Assembly: GCF_022179185.1 (NCBI RefSeq)
Contig: NZ_BPQJ01000021.1
Location: 62,001 to 126,000, forward strand
Origin: Methylobacterium frigidaeris
GTDB lineage: Bacteria > Pseudomonadota > Alphaproteobacteria > Rhizobiales > Beijerinckiaceae
Direction: 5' to 3'
DNA length: 64,000 nucleotides
The notes beneath the pieces are model-generated. The model saw only the letters and a list, made by a program, of their open reading frames with translations. It was not told the DNA's origin and searched no databases. The position numbers were made by a program, and so were the translations under genes. Below, in pieces: positions 17,083 to 26,834 of this stretch (the stretch's first letter is position 1; every line of letters starts with the position of its first letter).

Positions 17083-18383
17083 GGCGCGAGGATGTGCCGG
17101 CGCTGCTGCGCGCCTATCATTACGGCCTGATCGCCGGCGAGCCGGCGCTCGCCGGCCTGCTCGCCTGGCGGCGCCGGCGCGGCAAGGAGGATCCGGTGCG
17201 CCTGCCCGAGCGCACTGGGCGGCCCAGCAAGCCGCGGCCGGCCGGGCCCCTCGTCTGGGCCCATGGCGCCAGCATCGGCGAAGCCCTGTCGTTGCTCGGC
17301 CTCGTGGAGCGCCTGACCGGGCGCGGCTTCACCGTGCTCGTCACCTCCGGCACTCGCACCTCGGCGGAGCTGCTGGCGCGGCGGTTGCCCCGCGGCGCCC
17401 TGCACCAGTTCGCCCCCCTCGATGCGCCGCGCTACCTCGCCCGCTTCCTCGACCATTGGCGGCCGGACCTGGCGCTCGTCGCCGAATCGGAGCTCTGGCC
17501 CAACACCATCCTGGCGCTGCACGAGCGCGAGGTGCCGCTGATCCTCGTCAACGGGCGGATGTCCGAGCGCTCGGCCCGCGGCTGGTCACGCACCCCAGGC
17601 GTAGCCCGCGCGCTCCTGTCGCGCATCGCGCTCTGCCTGGCCCAGACCCAGGACGAGGCTGAGCGCTTCGCGCGGCTGGGCGCTCCCCGGGTCGATCTCG
17701 GCGGCAACCTGAAATTCGATGCCGGGCCCCCGCCGGCGGATCCCGAGCCGCTGCGCCAGCTCGCCGGCGTGATCGCCGGGCGCCCGGTCTGGCTCGCCGC
17801 CTCGACCCATCCGGGCGAGGAGGCTGCCGCCACCGCGGCCCACCGGGCGCTGGCGCGGCTTCATCCCGGTCTCCTCACCATCGTGGTGCCGCGCCACCCC
17901 GAGCGCGGGCCGAGCGTGGCCGCCGATGCCGTGTCGGCGGGCCTCAGGGTCGGGCGCCGGTCGGCCGGCGGGCAGCCGCACGACAAGATCGATCTCTACG
18001 TCGCCGACACGGTGGGCGAGCTCGGCCTGTTCTATCGCCTGTGCCCGCTGGTCTTCGTCGGCGGCTCGCTCGCCCGCCACGGCGGCCAGAACCCGATCGA
18101 GCCGGCCCGGCTCGGCGCCGCGATCCTGTACGGGCCGCATGTGCGCAACTTCGCCCAGGTCTACGGCGCGCTCGACCGCGCCGGCGGGGCCCGGATCGTG
18201 CGCGACGGGCAGGAACTGACGGCGGCGGTCGGCCAGCTCCTCGCCGATCCCGCCGGCCGCCAGGCGATGGCCCAGGCCGGCAGCGCTGCGATCGAGAGCG
18301 CCGGCGGCGCCACCGACCGGGCGATGGCGGCGATCGAGCCCTTCATCTGCCAATTAAAGATCGCCGGGCGGTTCGCCTCGTGA
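17079..18383 (+). CDS. waaA: 3-deoxy-D-manno-octulosonic acid (Kdo) transferase
   Basis: A 434-residue WaaA (KdtA) glycosyltransferase that adds Kdo from CMP-Kdo to lipid IVA at the inner membrane. The N-terminal half has HGASIGEALSLLGL with the conserved catalytic Glu, VTSGTRTSAELL, and ELWPNTI; the C-terminal half has ASTHPGEE, PRHPERG, VGGSLARHGGQNPIEPARLG, the nucleotide-sugar-binding region. The length is normal. The start overlaps the upstream acyltransferase stop, and its own stop overlaps lpxK (GTGA), giving a coupled three-gene lipid A operon. Confidence 0.95.
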   Translation: MRREDVPALLRAYHYGLIAGEPALAGLLAWRRRRGKEDPVRLPERTGRPSKPRPAGPLVWAHGASIGEALSLLGLVERLTGRGFTVLVTSGTRTSAELLARRLPRGALHQFAPLDAPRYLARFLDHWRPDLALVAESELWPNTILALHEREVPLILVNGRMSERSARGWSRTPGVARALLSRIALCLAQTQDEAERFARLGAPRVDLGGNLKFDAGPPPADPEPLRQLAGVIAGRPVWLAASTHPGEEAAATAAHRALARLHPGLLTIVVPRHPERGPSVAADAVSAGLRVGRRSAGGQPHDKIDLYVADTVGELGLFYRLCPLVFVGGSLARHGGQNPIEPARLGAAILYGPHVRNFAQVYGALDRAGGARIVRDGQELTAAVGQLLADPAGRQAMAQAGSAAIESAGGATDRAMAAIEPFICQLKIAGRFAS

Positions 18384-19354
18384 TCCGGGCGCCGGGCTTC
18401 TGGTGGCGGGAGGAGCCGACCTCGGCGGTCCGGCTGCTCGCGCCGTTGAGCGCCGTCTACGGGGCGCTCGCCGCCCGACGGATGTCGCAGGCCGGTGCGC
18501 AACCGCCCTGCCCGGTGGTCTGCGTCGGCAACTTCACCCTCGGCGGCGCCGGCAAGACGCCGGCGGCACTGGCGGTGGCGGGTCTGCTCGGCGGTCTCGG
18601 CCAGCGCCCGGCTTTCCTGAGCCGGGGCTATGGCGGGCGCCTGCCCGGGCCGGTGCGGGTCGATCCCGCGCGGCACGGGGCGCGTGACGTCGGCGACGAG
18701 CCGCTGCTCCTCGCCCGCGCCGCCCCGGCGATCGTCGCCCGCGACCGGGTGGCGGGGGCGCAGGCCTGCCGCGAGGCCGGCGCCGACGTCGTGGTGATGG
18801 ATGACGGATTGCAGAACCCGAGCCTCGCCAAGACCTTGGCGATCGCGGTGTTCGACGGCGCGGTCGGCCTCGGCAACGGGCAGGTGTTTCCGGCGGGTCC
18901 GCTGCGGGCGCCGGCGGAGGGGCAGTGGCGGCGGATCCACGCCGTCCTCGTGATCGGCGAGGGCGCGCCCGGCGCGCGGGTGTTGGCGGAGGCGCGAGCC
19001 CGGGGATTGCCGGCCCTTCGCGGCCGGCTCGCGCCCGATCCGGCGGCGGCCGAGCGGTTGCGCGGGCGCCCGGTCCTGGCCTTCGCGGGGATCGGCCGGC
19101 CCGACAAGTTCTTCACTACCCTGCGCGAGGTCGGGGCCGACCTGCGCGAGAGCCGCGCCTTCCCGGACCACCACGCCTTCACGGAGGCGGAGACCGACGC
19201 CCTCGCGGCGGAGGCCACGCGCCGGGACCTCCTGCTGGTGACGACCGAGAAGGACCGGGTGCGCCTGCCGGCGGCACTGCCGGTGACGACGCTGCCGGTG
19301 GTGCTGGCGCTTGAGGAGCCCGAAGCCCTGGCGGGCCTGCTACGCGGTCTTTGA
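18380..19354 (+). CDS. lpxK: Tetraacyldisaccharide 4'-kinase
   Basis: A 324-residue LpxK, the membrane-associated kinase that phosphorylates the 4' position of the lipid A precursor disaccharide. A P-loop is seen in GNFTLGGAGKTPAAL near residue 50, followed by SRGYGGRLPG and the family motif MDDGLQNPSL near residue 140; the C-terminal DHHAFTEAETD and TTEKDRVRLP segments are also conserved. It starts with GTG overlapping the waaA stop. The last 15 bases run into the 3' end of the opposing DUF2093 gene. Confidence 0.95.
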   Translation: MIRAPGFWWREEPTSAVRLLAPLSAVYGALAARRMSQAGAQPPCPVVCVGNFTLGGAGKTPAALAVAGLLGGLGQRPAFLSRGYGGRLPGPVRVDPARHGARDVGDEPLLLARAAPAIVARDRVAGAQACREAGADVVVMDDGLQNPSLAKTLAIAVFDGAVGLGNGQVFPAGPLRAPAEGQWRRIHAVLVIGEGAPGARVLAEARARGLPALRGRLAPDPAAAERLRGRPVLAFAGIGRPDKFFTTLREVGADLRESRAFPDHHAFTEAETDALAAEATRRDLLLVTTEKDRVRLPAALPVTTLPVVLALEEPEALAGLLRGL

Positions 19355-19561
19355 GCTGTCGCGCAGGCGCACCATCACGGCGTCGGGATCGGCATAGGCC
19401 TCCTGGCGCTCGACGCTCCAGTAGCGCAGGGCGTCGAGGGGGATCTCGTCGCCGGTCACCGCGCAACGCACGAACCGGCCGGGCCGCACCACCCGCAGGT
19501 TGCTGTCGCCATACTCCACGACGGCCTCGCCGGACCCGCCGCGCTCGAACCGCCCGAGCAT
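19340..19561 (-). CDS. DUF2093 family protein
   Basis: A 73-residue protein matching the DUF2093 family of Hyphomicrobiales, recognisable from FERGGSGEAVVEYGDSNLRVVRPGRFV and the following CAVTGDEIPLDALRYWSVERQEAY. Function is unknown; it is soluble, probably a small beta-rich fold, and the family usually sits beside lpxK, as here. I chose ATG 19561 because AAGGA lies about 7 bases upstream; the longer frame to 19678 has no family similarity. It converges on lpxK with a 15-base overlap of the two 3' ends. Confidence 0.88.
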   Translation of the reverse strand: MLGRFERGGSGEAVVEYGDSNLRVVRPGRFVRCAVTGDEIPLDALRYWSVERQEAYADPDAVMVRLRDSSKTA

Positions 19562-19688
19562 CGAAACTTCCTTGCCTGGTGAACGGACCATGGGTTTAGG
19601 GCGCGCGAGGCGGCTTGTCGACGGGCTCGACGGCGGGCCCCCGGCCGGCCATGATCCGGAACGTACCTCAACGGCCACCGGGACGAGG

Positions 19689-20087
19689 ATGGATCCGACC
19701 GATACCCTGTTCGCCGCGGCCCGCGCGGTCCAGGCGCGGGCCCACGCCCCCTATTCGCGCTTCCGCGTCGGCGCCGCGATCCTCGACGAGGCGGGGGCGG
19801 TGCATGCCGGCTGCAACGTCGAGAACGCCGCCTACCCGGTCGGCACCTGCGCCGAGGCCGGCGCCGTCGCCGCGATGGTGGCGGCCGGCGGCCGGCGCAT
19901 CGCGGCGATCCTGGTCCTCGGCGACGGCGAGGCGCTGGTCACGCCCTGCGGCGCCTGCCGCCAGCGCATCCGCGAATTCGCCGGCCCGGACACGCCGATC
20001 CACGTCGCAGGCCCGCAGGGCGTGAGACGAACCTTCACCCTGGACGAGCTGCTGCCCGCCTCGTTCGGGCCGGACAACCTCGCGTGA
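19689..20087 (+). CDS. cdd: Cytidine deaminase
   Basis: A 132-residue homotetrameric-type cytidine deaminase that turns cytidine and deoxycytidine into uridine and deoxyuridine in nucleoside salvage. The zinc site is seen as TCAEAGAV (Cys ligand with the catalytic Glu) and PCGACRQ (two Cys); CNVENAAYP near residue 42 binds substrate and YSRFRVGAA is the conserved N-terminal strand. The stop overlaps the next gene start (GTGA), placing cdd first in a salvage operon with a purine nucleoside phosphorylase and deoA. The ATG at 19689 gives the standard length. Confidence 0.95.
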   Translation: MDPTDTLFAAARAVQARAHAPYSRFRVGAAILDEAGAVHAGCNVENAAYPVGTCAEAGAVAAMVAAGGRRIAAILVLGDGEALVTPCGACRQRIREFAGPDTPIHVAGPQGVRRTFTLDELLPASFGPDNLA

Positions 20088-20908
20088 GCGCCCCACCCGA
20101 CGATCCCCGAGTCGCCGAGGCGACCGCCTTCCTGCGGGCGCGCGGATTCGACGGACCTTTCGCGCTTGCCCTCGTCACCGGCACCGGGCTCGGCCCCCTG
20201 GCGGAACGGGTCGAGGACCCGGTCGCCCTGCCCTACGGCGAGATCCCGCATTTCCCGGCCTCCGGCGTCTCGGGCCATGCCGGGCGGCTGGTGGCGGGGC
20301 GCCTCGGCGGGCGGCCCGTGCTGCTGTTCCAGGGCCGCGCCCACCCCTACGAGCACGGCATTGCTGCCGCGATGCGGGTGCCGGTCGGCGTGGTGGCGGC
20401 TCTGGGCGCCCCGCCGCTCCTCCTCACCAACGCGGCGGGCTCGCTCATGCCGGAGGCCGGCCCCGGCCGCCTCGCGCTGATCACCGACCACATCAACCTG
20501 TCGGGGATGAACCCGCTCTACGGCGAGCCCTCCGACGCCCGCTTCGTGCCGATGGTCGAGGCCTACGATCCCCGATTGCGGGCGGCGCTGAAGGCCGCCG
20601 CCGCGGTGAGCGGCGTGCCCCTGCACGAGGGCGTCTATGCCTGGTTCTCGGGCCCGAGCTTCGAGACCCCGGCGGAGATCCGCATGGCCAGGACCCTCGG
20701 GGCCGACCTCGTCGGCATGTCGACGGTGCCGGAGGCGATCCTCGCCCGCTTCTTCGGCCTCAGGGTCGCCGCGCTCTCGCTCGTGACGAACTACGCCGCG
20801 GGCTTCCAGACGGGTGACCCGCACCACGCCGAGACCAAGCGGGTGGCGGCGCAAGTGGCGGAGGATGTCGGGCGGCTCGTCGCCGCACTGCTCTCCGGCC
20901 ACCTCTGA
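20084..20908 (+). CDS. Purine nucleoside phosphorylase
   Basis: A 274-residue trimeric-type purine nucleoside phosphorylase, which splits purine nucleosides with phosphate into base and ribose-1-phosphate. Visible motifs are VTGTGLGPLAE near residue 31, FQGRAHPYEHG (phosphate and ribose site) near 85, LTNAAGSL, WFSGPSFETPAEIRM near 190, GMSTVPEAIL, and SLVTNYAAG with the base-contacting Asn. It starts with GTG overlapping the cdd stop and is followed 22 bases later by deoA. Whether it is strictly of PunA/XapA specificity cannot be told, so no symbol is given. Confidence 0.93.
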   Translation: MSAPPDDPRVAEATAFLRARGFDGPFALALVTGTGLGPLAERVEDPVALPYGEIPHFPASGVSGHAGRLVAGRLGGRPVLLFQGRAHPYEHGIAAAMRVPVGVVAALGAPPLLLTNAAGSLMPEAGPGRLALITDHINLSGMNPLYGEPSDARFVPMVEAYDPRLRAALKAAAAVSGVPLHEGVYAWFSGPSFETPAEIRMARTLGADLVGMSTVPEAILARFFGLRVAALSLVTNYAAGFQTGDPHHAETKRVAAQVAEDVGRLVAALLSGHL

Positions 20909-20930
20909 CCTCTCTCCTCGGGACGATCTC

Positions 20931-22244
<1,314 letters not shown>

Positions 22245-22315
22245 GGCGGCATTCTCCGCCTTGCGACGGTACCGCGGCGCCTGGGCTCTCGAGACCGGGG
22301 CCCCGAACACGAAGA

Positions 22316-22352
22316 AGGCGCCTGAGGGGCGATGACCTCGCCCCTGGCGCCT
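22316..22352. terminator. Hairpin between deoA and the convergent small gene
   Basis: AGGCGCC and AGGGGCGA (22316-22332) pair with TCGCCCCT and GGCGCCT (22338-22352), with a two-base bulge and a 5-base loop. It sits between two converging genes and has no long T-run. It is probably a bidirectional terminator. Confidence 0.6.
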
Positions 22353-22398
22353 GCTTGAAGCATCGAGTGCGTCGCCCCGGCGAGGCGGGGCGGAGCGA

Positions 22399-22611
22399 TC
22401 AGCAGAAGTACTGGCCGATCTGGCGCTCGAGATCGTCGGTGATGCGGCCGCCGCGGGTTTCCACGAACTCGCCGATGCGCTGCTCCTGGCGGCGCTGGTT
22501 GGCGGCATGGACCGCGTGGACGATGCGGCTGACGAGGGTGAGGATGCCGGGCTCCATGTCGGAGCGCTCCTCGGCGGGGGAGATGAGCGAGTGAGTGATG
22601 ACCGCGAGCAT
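22399..22611 (-). CDS. Small hypothetical protein (70 aa)
   Basis: Not recognised. A soluble, mainly helical protein with a hydrophobic start (MLAVITHSLI), an Arg/Gln-rich middle (ANQRRQEQRIGEF) and a final Cys (QIGQYFC). ATG 22611 has a strong AGGAG about 7 bases upstream, which decides the start and supports that it is expressed. It converges on deoA and diverges from the homospermidine synthase gene. Confidence 0.65.
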   Translation of the reverse strand: MLAVITHSLISPAEERSDMEPGILTLVSRIVHAVHAANQRRQEQRIGEFVETRGGRITDDLERQIGQYFC

Positions 22612-22942
22612 GGGGATCTCCTGTTGAGATTGCGCGCGGGCGTTTCCGGTGTTCTTGTTGCATTGCAATATGGACGCTGCCGCGCCGCACACAAGCGTCT
22701 CGGGTGCAGCGGCGCCATGCGATTCCGGCATGCCGGTCCCGGTGGGCCGGTTAACCCATCGGTCACGCTTCGGTGTTTGGGGCCAAAGGCTTGACCCGGG
22801 GTTGACCCCGCGGACCCGAGGCGTCAATCAGCCCGTCGCCCGCGCGTCATCCTGGCCTGCTAGGCGAGCCGACCGGCTCGGGGGACGCAAGTCCCCGCAG
22901 GCAGGGCACACCGCCAACCACATTCCGGAGACCTTGAGCGCC
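22612..22942. other. Divergent intergenic region before homospermidine synthase
   Basis: 331 bases between two divergent genes, holding the promoters of both. A TTGCATTGCAA palindrome lies around 22657-22667. I see no clear -35/-10 pair and no structured leader. Confidence 0.4.
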
Positions 22943-24376
22943 ATGACCGACTGGCCCGTCCACGGCCGCATCAGCGGCCCCATCGTGATGATCGGCTTCG
23001 GCTCGATCGGCCGGGGCACCCTGCCCCTGATCGAGCGCCACTTCACCTACGACAAGGCCCGGTTCACGGTGGTGGAGCCGTCGGACGCCCACAAGGCGCT
23101 CGCCGACCAGCACGGCCTGCGCTTCGAGCAGGTGGCGCTGACCAGGGACAATTATCGCGAGATCCTGACGCCGCTGCTCACGGAAGGGGGCGGCCAGGGC
23201 TTCTGCGTCAACCTCTCGGTCGACACCTCGTCGCGGGACATCATGGAGCTGTGCCGCGAGATCGGCGCGCTCTACATCGACACCGTCGCCGAGCCGTGGC
23301 CGGGCTTCTACTTCGACAAGAACGCCGGCCCCGCCGACCGCACCAACTACGCGCTGCGCGAGCAGGTGCTCGACGCCCGCCGCCGCAAGCCCGGCGGCCC
23401 GACCGCGGTGTCGTGCTGCGGCGCCAATCCCGGCATGGTGTCGTGGTTCGTCAAGCAGGCGCTCCTCAACGTCGCGGCCGATCTCGGCCTGCAGACCCCC
23501 GAGCCGAAGACCCGCGAGGAATGGGCCGCGCTGATGCGCGAGACCGGCGTCAAGGGCATCCACATCGCCGAGCGCGACACCCAGCGCGCCAAGTCCGAGA
23601 AGCCGCAGGGCGTGTTCGTCAACACCTGGTCGGTGGAGGGCTTCGTCTCCGAGGGCAACCAGCCGGCGGAGCTCGGCTGGGGCACCCACGAGACCTGGAT
23701 GCCGGAGAACGGCCGCACCCTCCCGAACGATGCGCCGGCGATCTACCTGCTGCAGCCCGGCGCCGACACCCGCGTGCGCTCCTGGACCCCGACCGCGCAG
23801 GCGCAGTTCGGCTTCCTCGTGACGCATAACGAGGCGATCTCGATCGCCGACTACTACACGGTGCGCCTGAACGGTAAGGCAGTCTACCGGCCGACCTGCC
23901 ACTACGCCTACCACCCCTGCAACGAGGCGGTGCTGTCGCTGCACGAGATGTGGGGCCAGGCCGGCAAGGTGCAGGAGAAGCACCACATCCTCGACGAGAA
24001 CGAGATCGTCGACGGCATCGACGAGCTCGGCGTGCTGCTCTACGGCCACGGCAAGAACGCCTACTGGTACGGCTCGCAGCTCTCCATCGAGGAGACCCGG
24101 CGCATCGCCCCCTACCAGAACGCCACCGGCCTCCAGGTGACCTCGGCCGTGCTCGCCGGCATGGTCTGGGCGCTCGAGAACCCCGAGGCCGGCATCGTCG
24201 AGGCCGACGAGGTCGATTTCCGCCGCTGCCTCGAGGTGCAGCTGCCGTATCTCGGCCCGGTGGTCGGGGTCTATACCGACTGGACGCCGCTCTCGGGCCG
24301 CCCGGGCCTCTTCCCGGAGGACATCGACGAGAGCGATCCCTGGCAGTTCCGCAACGTGCTGGTGCACGGCGCCTGA
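22943..24376 (+). CDS. hss: Homospermidine synthase
   Basis: A 477-residue bacterial homospermidine synthase, an NAD-dependent enzyme that joins two putrescines (or putrescine and spermidine) into homospermidine, the main long polyamine of many alphaproteobacteria. The N-terminal dinucleotide fold shows IVMIGFGSIGRGTLPLIERH near residues 14-33. Downstream are the family stretches VNLSVDTSSRDIMELC, SCCGANPGMVSWFVKQAL and NEAISIADYYTVR. Its length is typical. ATG 22943 gives the standard N-terminus. It is monocistronic, ending in a strong hairpin. Confidence 0.96.
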   Translation: MTDWPVHGRISGPIVMIGFGSIGRGTLPLIERHFTYDKARFTVVEPSDAHKALADQHGLRFEQVALTRDNYREILTPLLTEGGGQGFCVNLSVDTSSRDIMELCREIGALYIDTVAEPWPGFYFDKNAGPADRTNYALREQVLDARRRKPGGPTAVSCCGANPGMVSWFVKQALLNVAADLGLQTPEPKTREEWAALMRETGVKGIHIAERDTQRAKSEKPQGVFVNTWSVEGFVSEGNQPAELGWGTHETWMPENGRTLPNDAPAIYLLQPGADTRVRSWTPTAQAQFGFLVTHNEAISIADYYTVRLNGKAVYRPTCHYAYHPCNEAVLSLHEMWGQAGKVQEKHHILDENEIVDGIDELGVLLYGHGKNAYWYGSQLSIEETRRIAPYQNATGLQVTSAVLAGMVWALENPEAGIVEADEVDFRRCLEVQLPYLGPVVGVYTDWTPLSGRPGLFPEDIDESDPWQFRNVLVHGA

Positions 24377-24389
24377 GCGACGACACGCG

Positions 24390-24420
24390 GCACCGCGCCC
24401 GATCTTCGGGCGCGGTGCTT
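24390..24420 (+). terminator. Terminator hairpin after homospermidine synthase
   Basis: A perfect 13-bp stem (GCACCGCGCCCGA, 24390-24402, with 24406-24418) and a 3-base loop, followed by only two T's. It begins 14 bases after the stop codon. Confidence 0.75.
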
Positions 24421-24485
24421 CACCGTTGCGGGCTGTCGCCCGTCCCCGCCCGGTGCTACCATCGTGGCGGTGACAGGGAGCCGTC

Positions 24486-25052
24486 ATGTCGCTCGCGCTG
24501 CGGCGCGCCCCGCGGATGCGGGTCGCCGAATTCCTCAAGATGATCCGAGACCGTCCGGACGAGGAGCGCTGGGAGCTTCTCGACGGCGAGGCCGTCTTGA
24601 TGGCGCCTCCGGGCGAGCGTCATCAGCAGATCGTCATGAATCTTGGCCGCCAGCTTGCGACGCTGGCCGAGAAGCTGGGATGTCGGGCCCTGCCAGGGCT
24701 CGGCCTGCGCAACGACTTCGTCGAGGATTACGCGCCCATCCCCGGCCTAGTCGTGCTCCGCGGCCCGCACCTCTCCGACGGCTATGCCCGCGACCCGCTG
24801 ATCGTCACCGCGGTACTGTCACCGTCGACCATGCACAACGACCGGGGCCGCAAGGCGGAGTTCTATCAGGGCCTCCAGACCCTGCGCGCCTACCTGGTCG
24901 TCTATTCCGACGAGGCCCGGGTGGAGATCTGGTCACGCGGGAACGGCCCGGACTGGTCACTGCGTGTCCTCGGCCACGACGACGTGATCTCGCTGCCGGA
25001 TCTCGGCGGGGAGGTCCCCGTCGCCGCCCTGTACAACGGCATCCCCCTCTGA
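24486..25052 (+). CDS. Uma2-family (DUF820) protein with altered nuclease site
   Basis: A 188-residue protein of the Uma2/DUF820 family, a PD-(D/E)XK nuclease-like fold of unclear role. The N-terminal part reads RWELLDGEAVLMAPPGERHQQI and the core LSPSTMHNDRGRKAEFY, both typical. However, the two acidic residues of the active site are replaced: the PD motif reads PIPG (Gly87), and the E of the usual VEVLSPST reads TAVLSPST (Ala109). Lys123 remains. It therefore looks unable to cleave, if the alignment is right. A short Smr-like gene follows 14 bases downstream. Confidence 0.85.
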   Translation: MSLALRRAPRMRVAEFLKMIRDRPDEERWELLDGEAVLMAPPGERHQQIVMNLGRQLATLAEKLGCRALPGLGLRNDFVEDYAPIPGLVVLRGPHLSDGYARDPLIVTAVLSPSTMHNDRGRKAEFYQGLQTLRAYLVVYSDEARVEIWSRGNGPDWSLRVLGHDDVISLPDLGGEVPVAALYNGIPL

Positions 25053-25066
25053 CGCCCGAGCCGCCC

Positions 25067-25414
25067 TTGCCCCATTTCGACGAATTCTACGCCAACAAGC
25101 TGCGCGGCACCCTGGGGGTGACCGACGCCGAATCGGTGCTCGACCTGCGCGGCGCGCCCCGGCCGCAGGCCGAGGCCTCGCTCGCCGACATGCTGGAGCG
25201 GAGCCGCTTCGCCAAGGGCAAGACCGTGGCGGTGCGCCTCGACGGGCCGGTGCCCGGCGGCGGCGAGACCCTGTTCCAGCCGATCGGCCGCCAGCTCCTC
25301 GACGCCAAGCGCCGCGGCTGGGTCGAGCGACTCCAGACCCTGCCGGCCCAGGACGGGCTCGGCTTCTACGTCGCCCTGGCCGGACGCCCCGACAAGGCAT
25401 CCGAGGCGCGCTGA
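25067..25414 (+). CDS. Small Smr-like protein (115 aa)
   Basis: Unassigned protein with a weak resemblance to the Smr domain of MutS2-like proteins. VLDLRGAPRPQAEASLADML near residue 23 matches the LDLHG...A...L start of Smr; KTVAVRLDGPVPGGGETLF resembles the HGxGxG loop; the C-terminal GLGFYVALAGR resembles the GGxGxxxVxL end. The motif His of LDLHG is Arg here and the HG of the second motif is DG, so nuclease activity is doubtful. The start is TTG, the only in-frame start that keeps the N-terminus, and has a weak ribosome-binding site. It lies between the Uma2-like gene and the amidase. Confidence 0.65.
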   Translation: MPHFDEFYANKLRGTLGVTDAESVLDLRGAPRPQAEASLADMLERSRFAKGKTVAVRLDGPVPGGGETLFQPIGRQLLDAKRRGWVERLQTLPAQDGLGFYVALAGRPDKASEAR

Positions 25415-25418
25415 GACG

Positions 25419-26828
25419 ATGGCGCCCCAGCCCTCCGCCGCGAACCCCGCCGACCTACCGGCGACCGAGCTTCTGAACCTCTACGCGCGCCGCGCCCTCT
25501 CGCCGGTCACGGTGACGCAAGCCGTGATCGCCCGGGCCGAGGCCGCCGAGCCGCACTTGCGCGCGCTCTACGCCTTCGCACCGGAGGCGGCCCTGGAGGC
25601 CGCCCGCGCCTCCGAGGCGCGGTGGCTGAAGGGCGAGGCCCTGCCCCTCGACGGGGTGCCGGTCACCATCAAGGAGAACATCGCCAGGAAAGGCGTGCCG
25701 ATGCCGCTCGGCACCGCCGCCCGGGACGACGTACCCCCGAGCGTGAGCGACGCGCCGGCCACCGCCCGCCTGCGCGAGGACGGGGCGGTGATCGTCGCCG
25801 CTACCACCATGCCGGATTACGGCATGCTGTCCTCGGGGCTCTCGAGCATCCACCCCCTCACCCGCAACCCGTGGGACCTCACCAAGGGCCCGGGCGGCTC
25901 CTCGGCCGGCTCGGGCGCCGCGGCCGCGGCGGGCTATGGCCCGCTCCATCTCGGCACCGATATCGGCGGCTCGATCCGGCTGCCCGCCTCCTGGTGCGGG
26001 GTCGTCGGCCTCAAGCCCAGCCACGGCCGGGTGCCCCTCGATCCGCCCTATTACGGCCGCTGCGCCGGGCCGCTCACCCGCACCGTCGCCGACACGGCGC
26101 TGATGATGCGGAGCTTGAGCCGCCCCGACGAGCGCGACCCCACCGCCCTGCCCCCGGCCGACTTGGCGTGGCTCGACCTCGACGGCCTGGAGTTGAAGGG
26201 CCTGCGCCTCGGCCTGGTGATGGAGGCCGGCGCCGGTCTGCCCCTCGATCCGGCCAACCGCGCGGTGATCGAGGCCGCCGTGCAGCTCCTTGCCGATGCC
26301 GGCGCCGTCGTCGAGCCGGTCCCGCCCTTCCTCAGCCAAAAGATGCTCGACGGGCTCGACCTGTTCTGGCGCCAGCGCGCCTCCCTCGACATCGAGGCCC
26401 TGGACGCGACGCGCCGCGCGCGGGTGCTGCCCTTCATCCGCGACTGGGCGGCGGGCGGCCGGGATTTGAGCGGCGCGGCGGTCTTCCACGGCATGAGCCA
26501 GATGGCGGCGATGCGCGACGCGGCCCTCGCGGCGATCCGCGCTTACGACTTCCTGATCGGCCCGGTCTCGCCGAACCCGCCCTTCCCGGCCGAGCACGCC
26601 TCGCCGACCAACGACCCGGCCCGGGCGATGGCCCACATCGCCTACACGGTGCCGTTCAACATGTCGGAGCAGCCGGCGATCTCGGTCCCGGCGGGCTTCA
26701 CCCCCGACGGGCTGCCGGTCGGCCTGCAGATCGCCGGGCGGCGCTTCGACGATGTCGGGGTGTTGCGGCTGGCTCGCGCCTTCGAGCGGATTCGGCCGGC
26801 GCTCCGGCCGTGGCCGGTGGTGGCCTGA
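25419..26828 (+). CDS. Amidase-signature family hydrolase
   Basis: A 469-residue enzyme of the amidase signature family, which hydrolyses C-N bonds in amides. The Ser-cisSer-Lys triad is visible: Lys in VTIKENIA near residue 84, Ser in GPGGSSAGSGAA near 158, and the nucleophilic Ser in GTDIGGSIRLPA near 183. It starts 4 bases after the Smr-like gene stop, so the two may be co-transcribed. Specific substrate unknown; there are no gatB or gatC genes nearby and it is not typical GatA. It converges on gltX with a 6-base gap. Confidence 0.9.
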   Translation: MAPQPSAANPADLPATELLNLYARRALSPVTVTQAVIARAEAAEPHLRALYAFAPEAALEAARASEARWLKGEALPLDGVPVTIKENIARKGVPMPLGTAARDDVPPSVSDAPATARLREDGAVIVAATTMPDYGMLSSGLSSIHPLTRNPWDLTKGPGGSSAGSGAAAAAGYGPLHLGTDIGGSIRLPASWCGVVGLKPSHGRVPLDPPYYGRCAGPLTRTVADTALMMRSLSRPDERDPTALPPADLAWLDLDGLELKGLRLGLVMEAGAGLPLDPANRAVIEAAVQLLADAGAVVEPVPPFLSQKMLDGLDLFWRQRASLDIEALDATRRARVLPFIRDWAAGGRDLSGAAVFHGMSQMAAMRDAALAAIRAYDFLIGPVSPNPPFPAEHASPTNDPARAMAHIAYTVPFNMSEQPAISVPAGFTPDGLPVGLQIAGRRFDDVGVLRLARAFERIRPALRPWPVVA

Positions 26829-26834
26829 CCGAGG

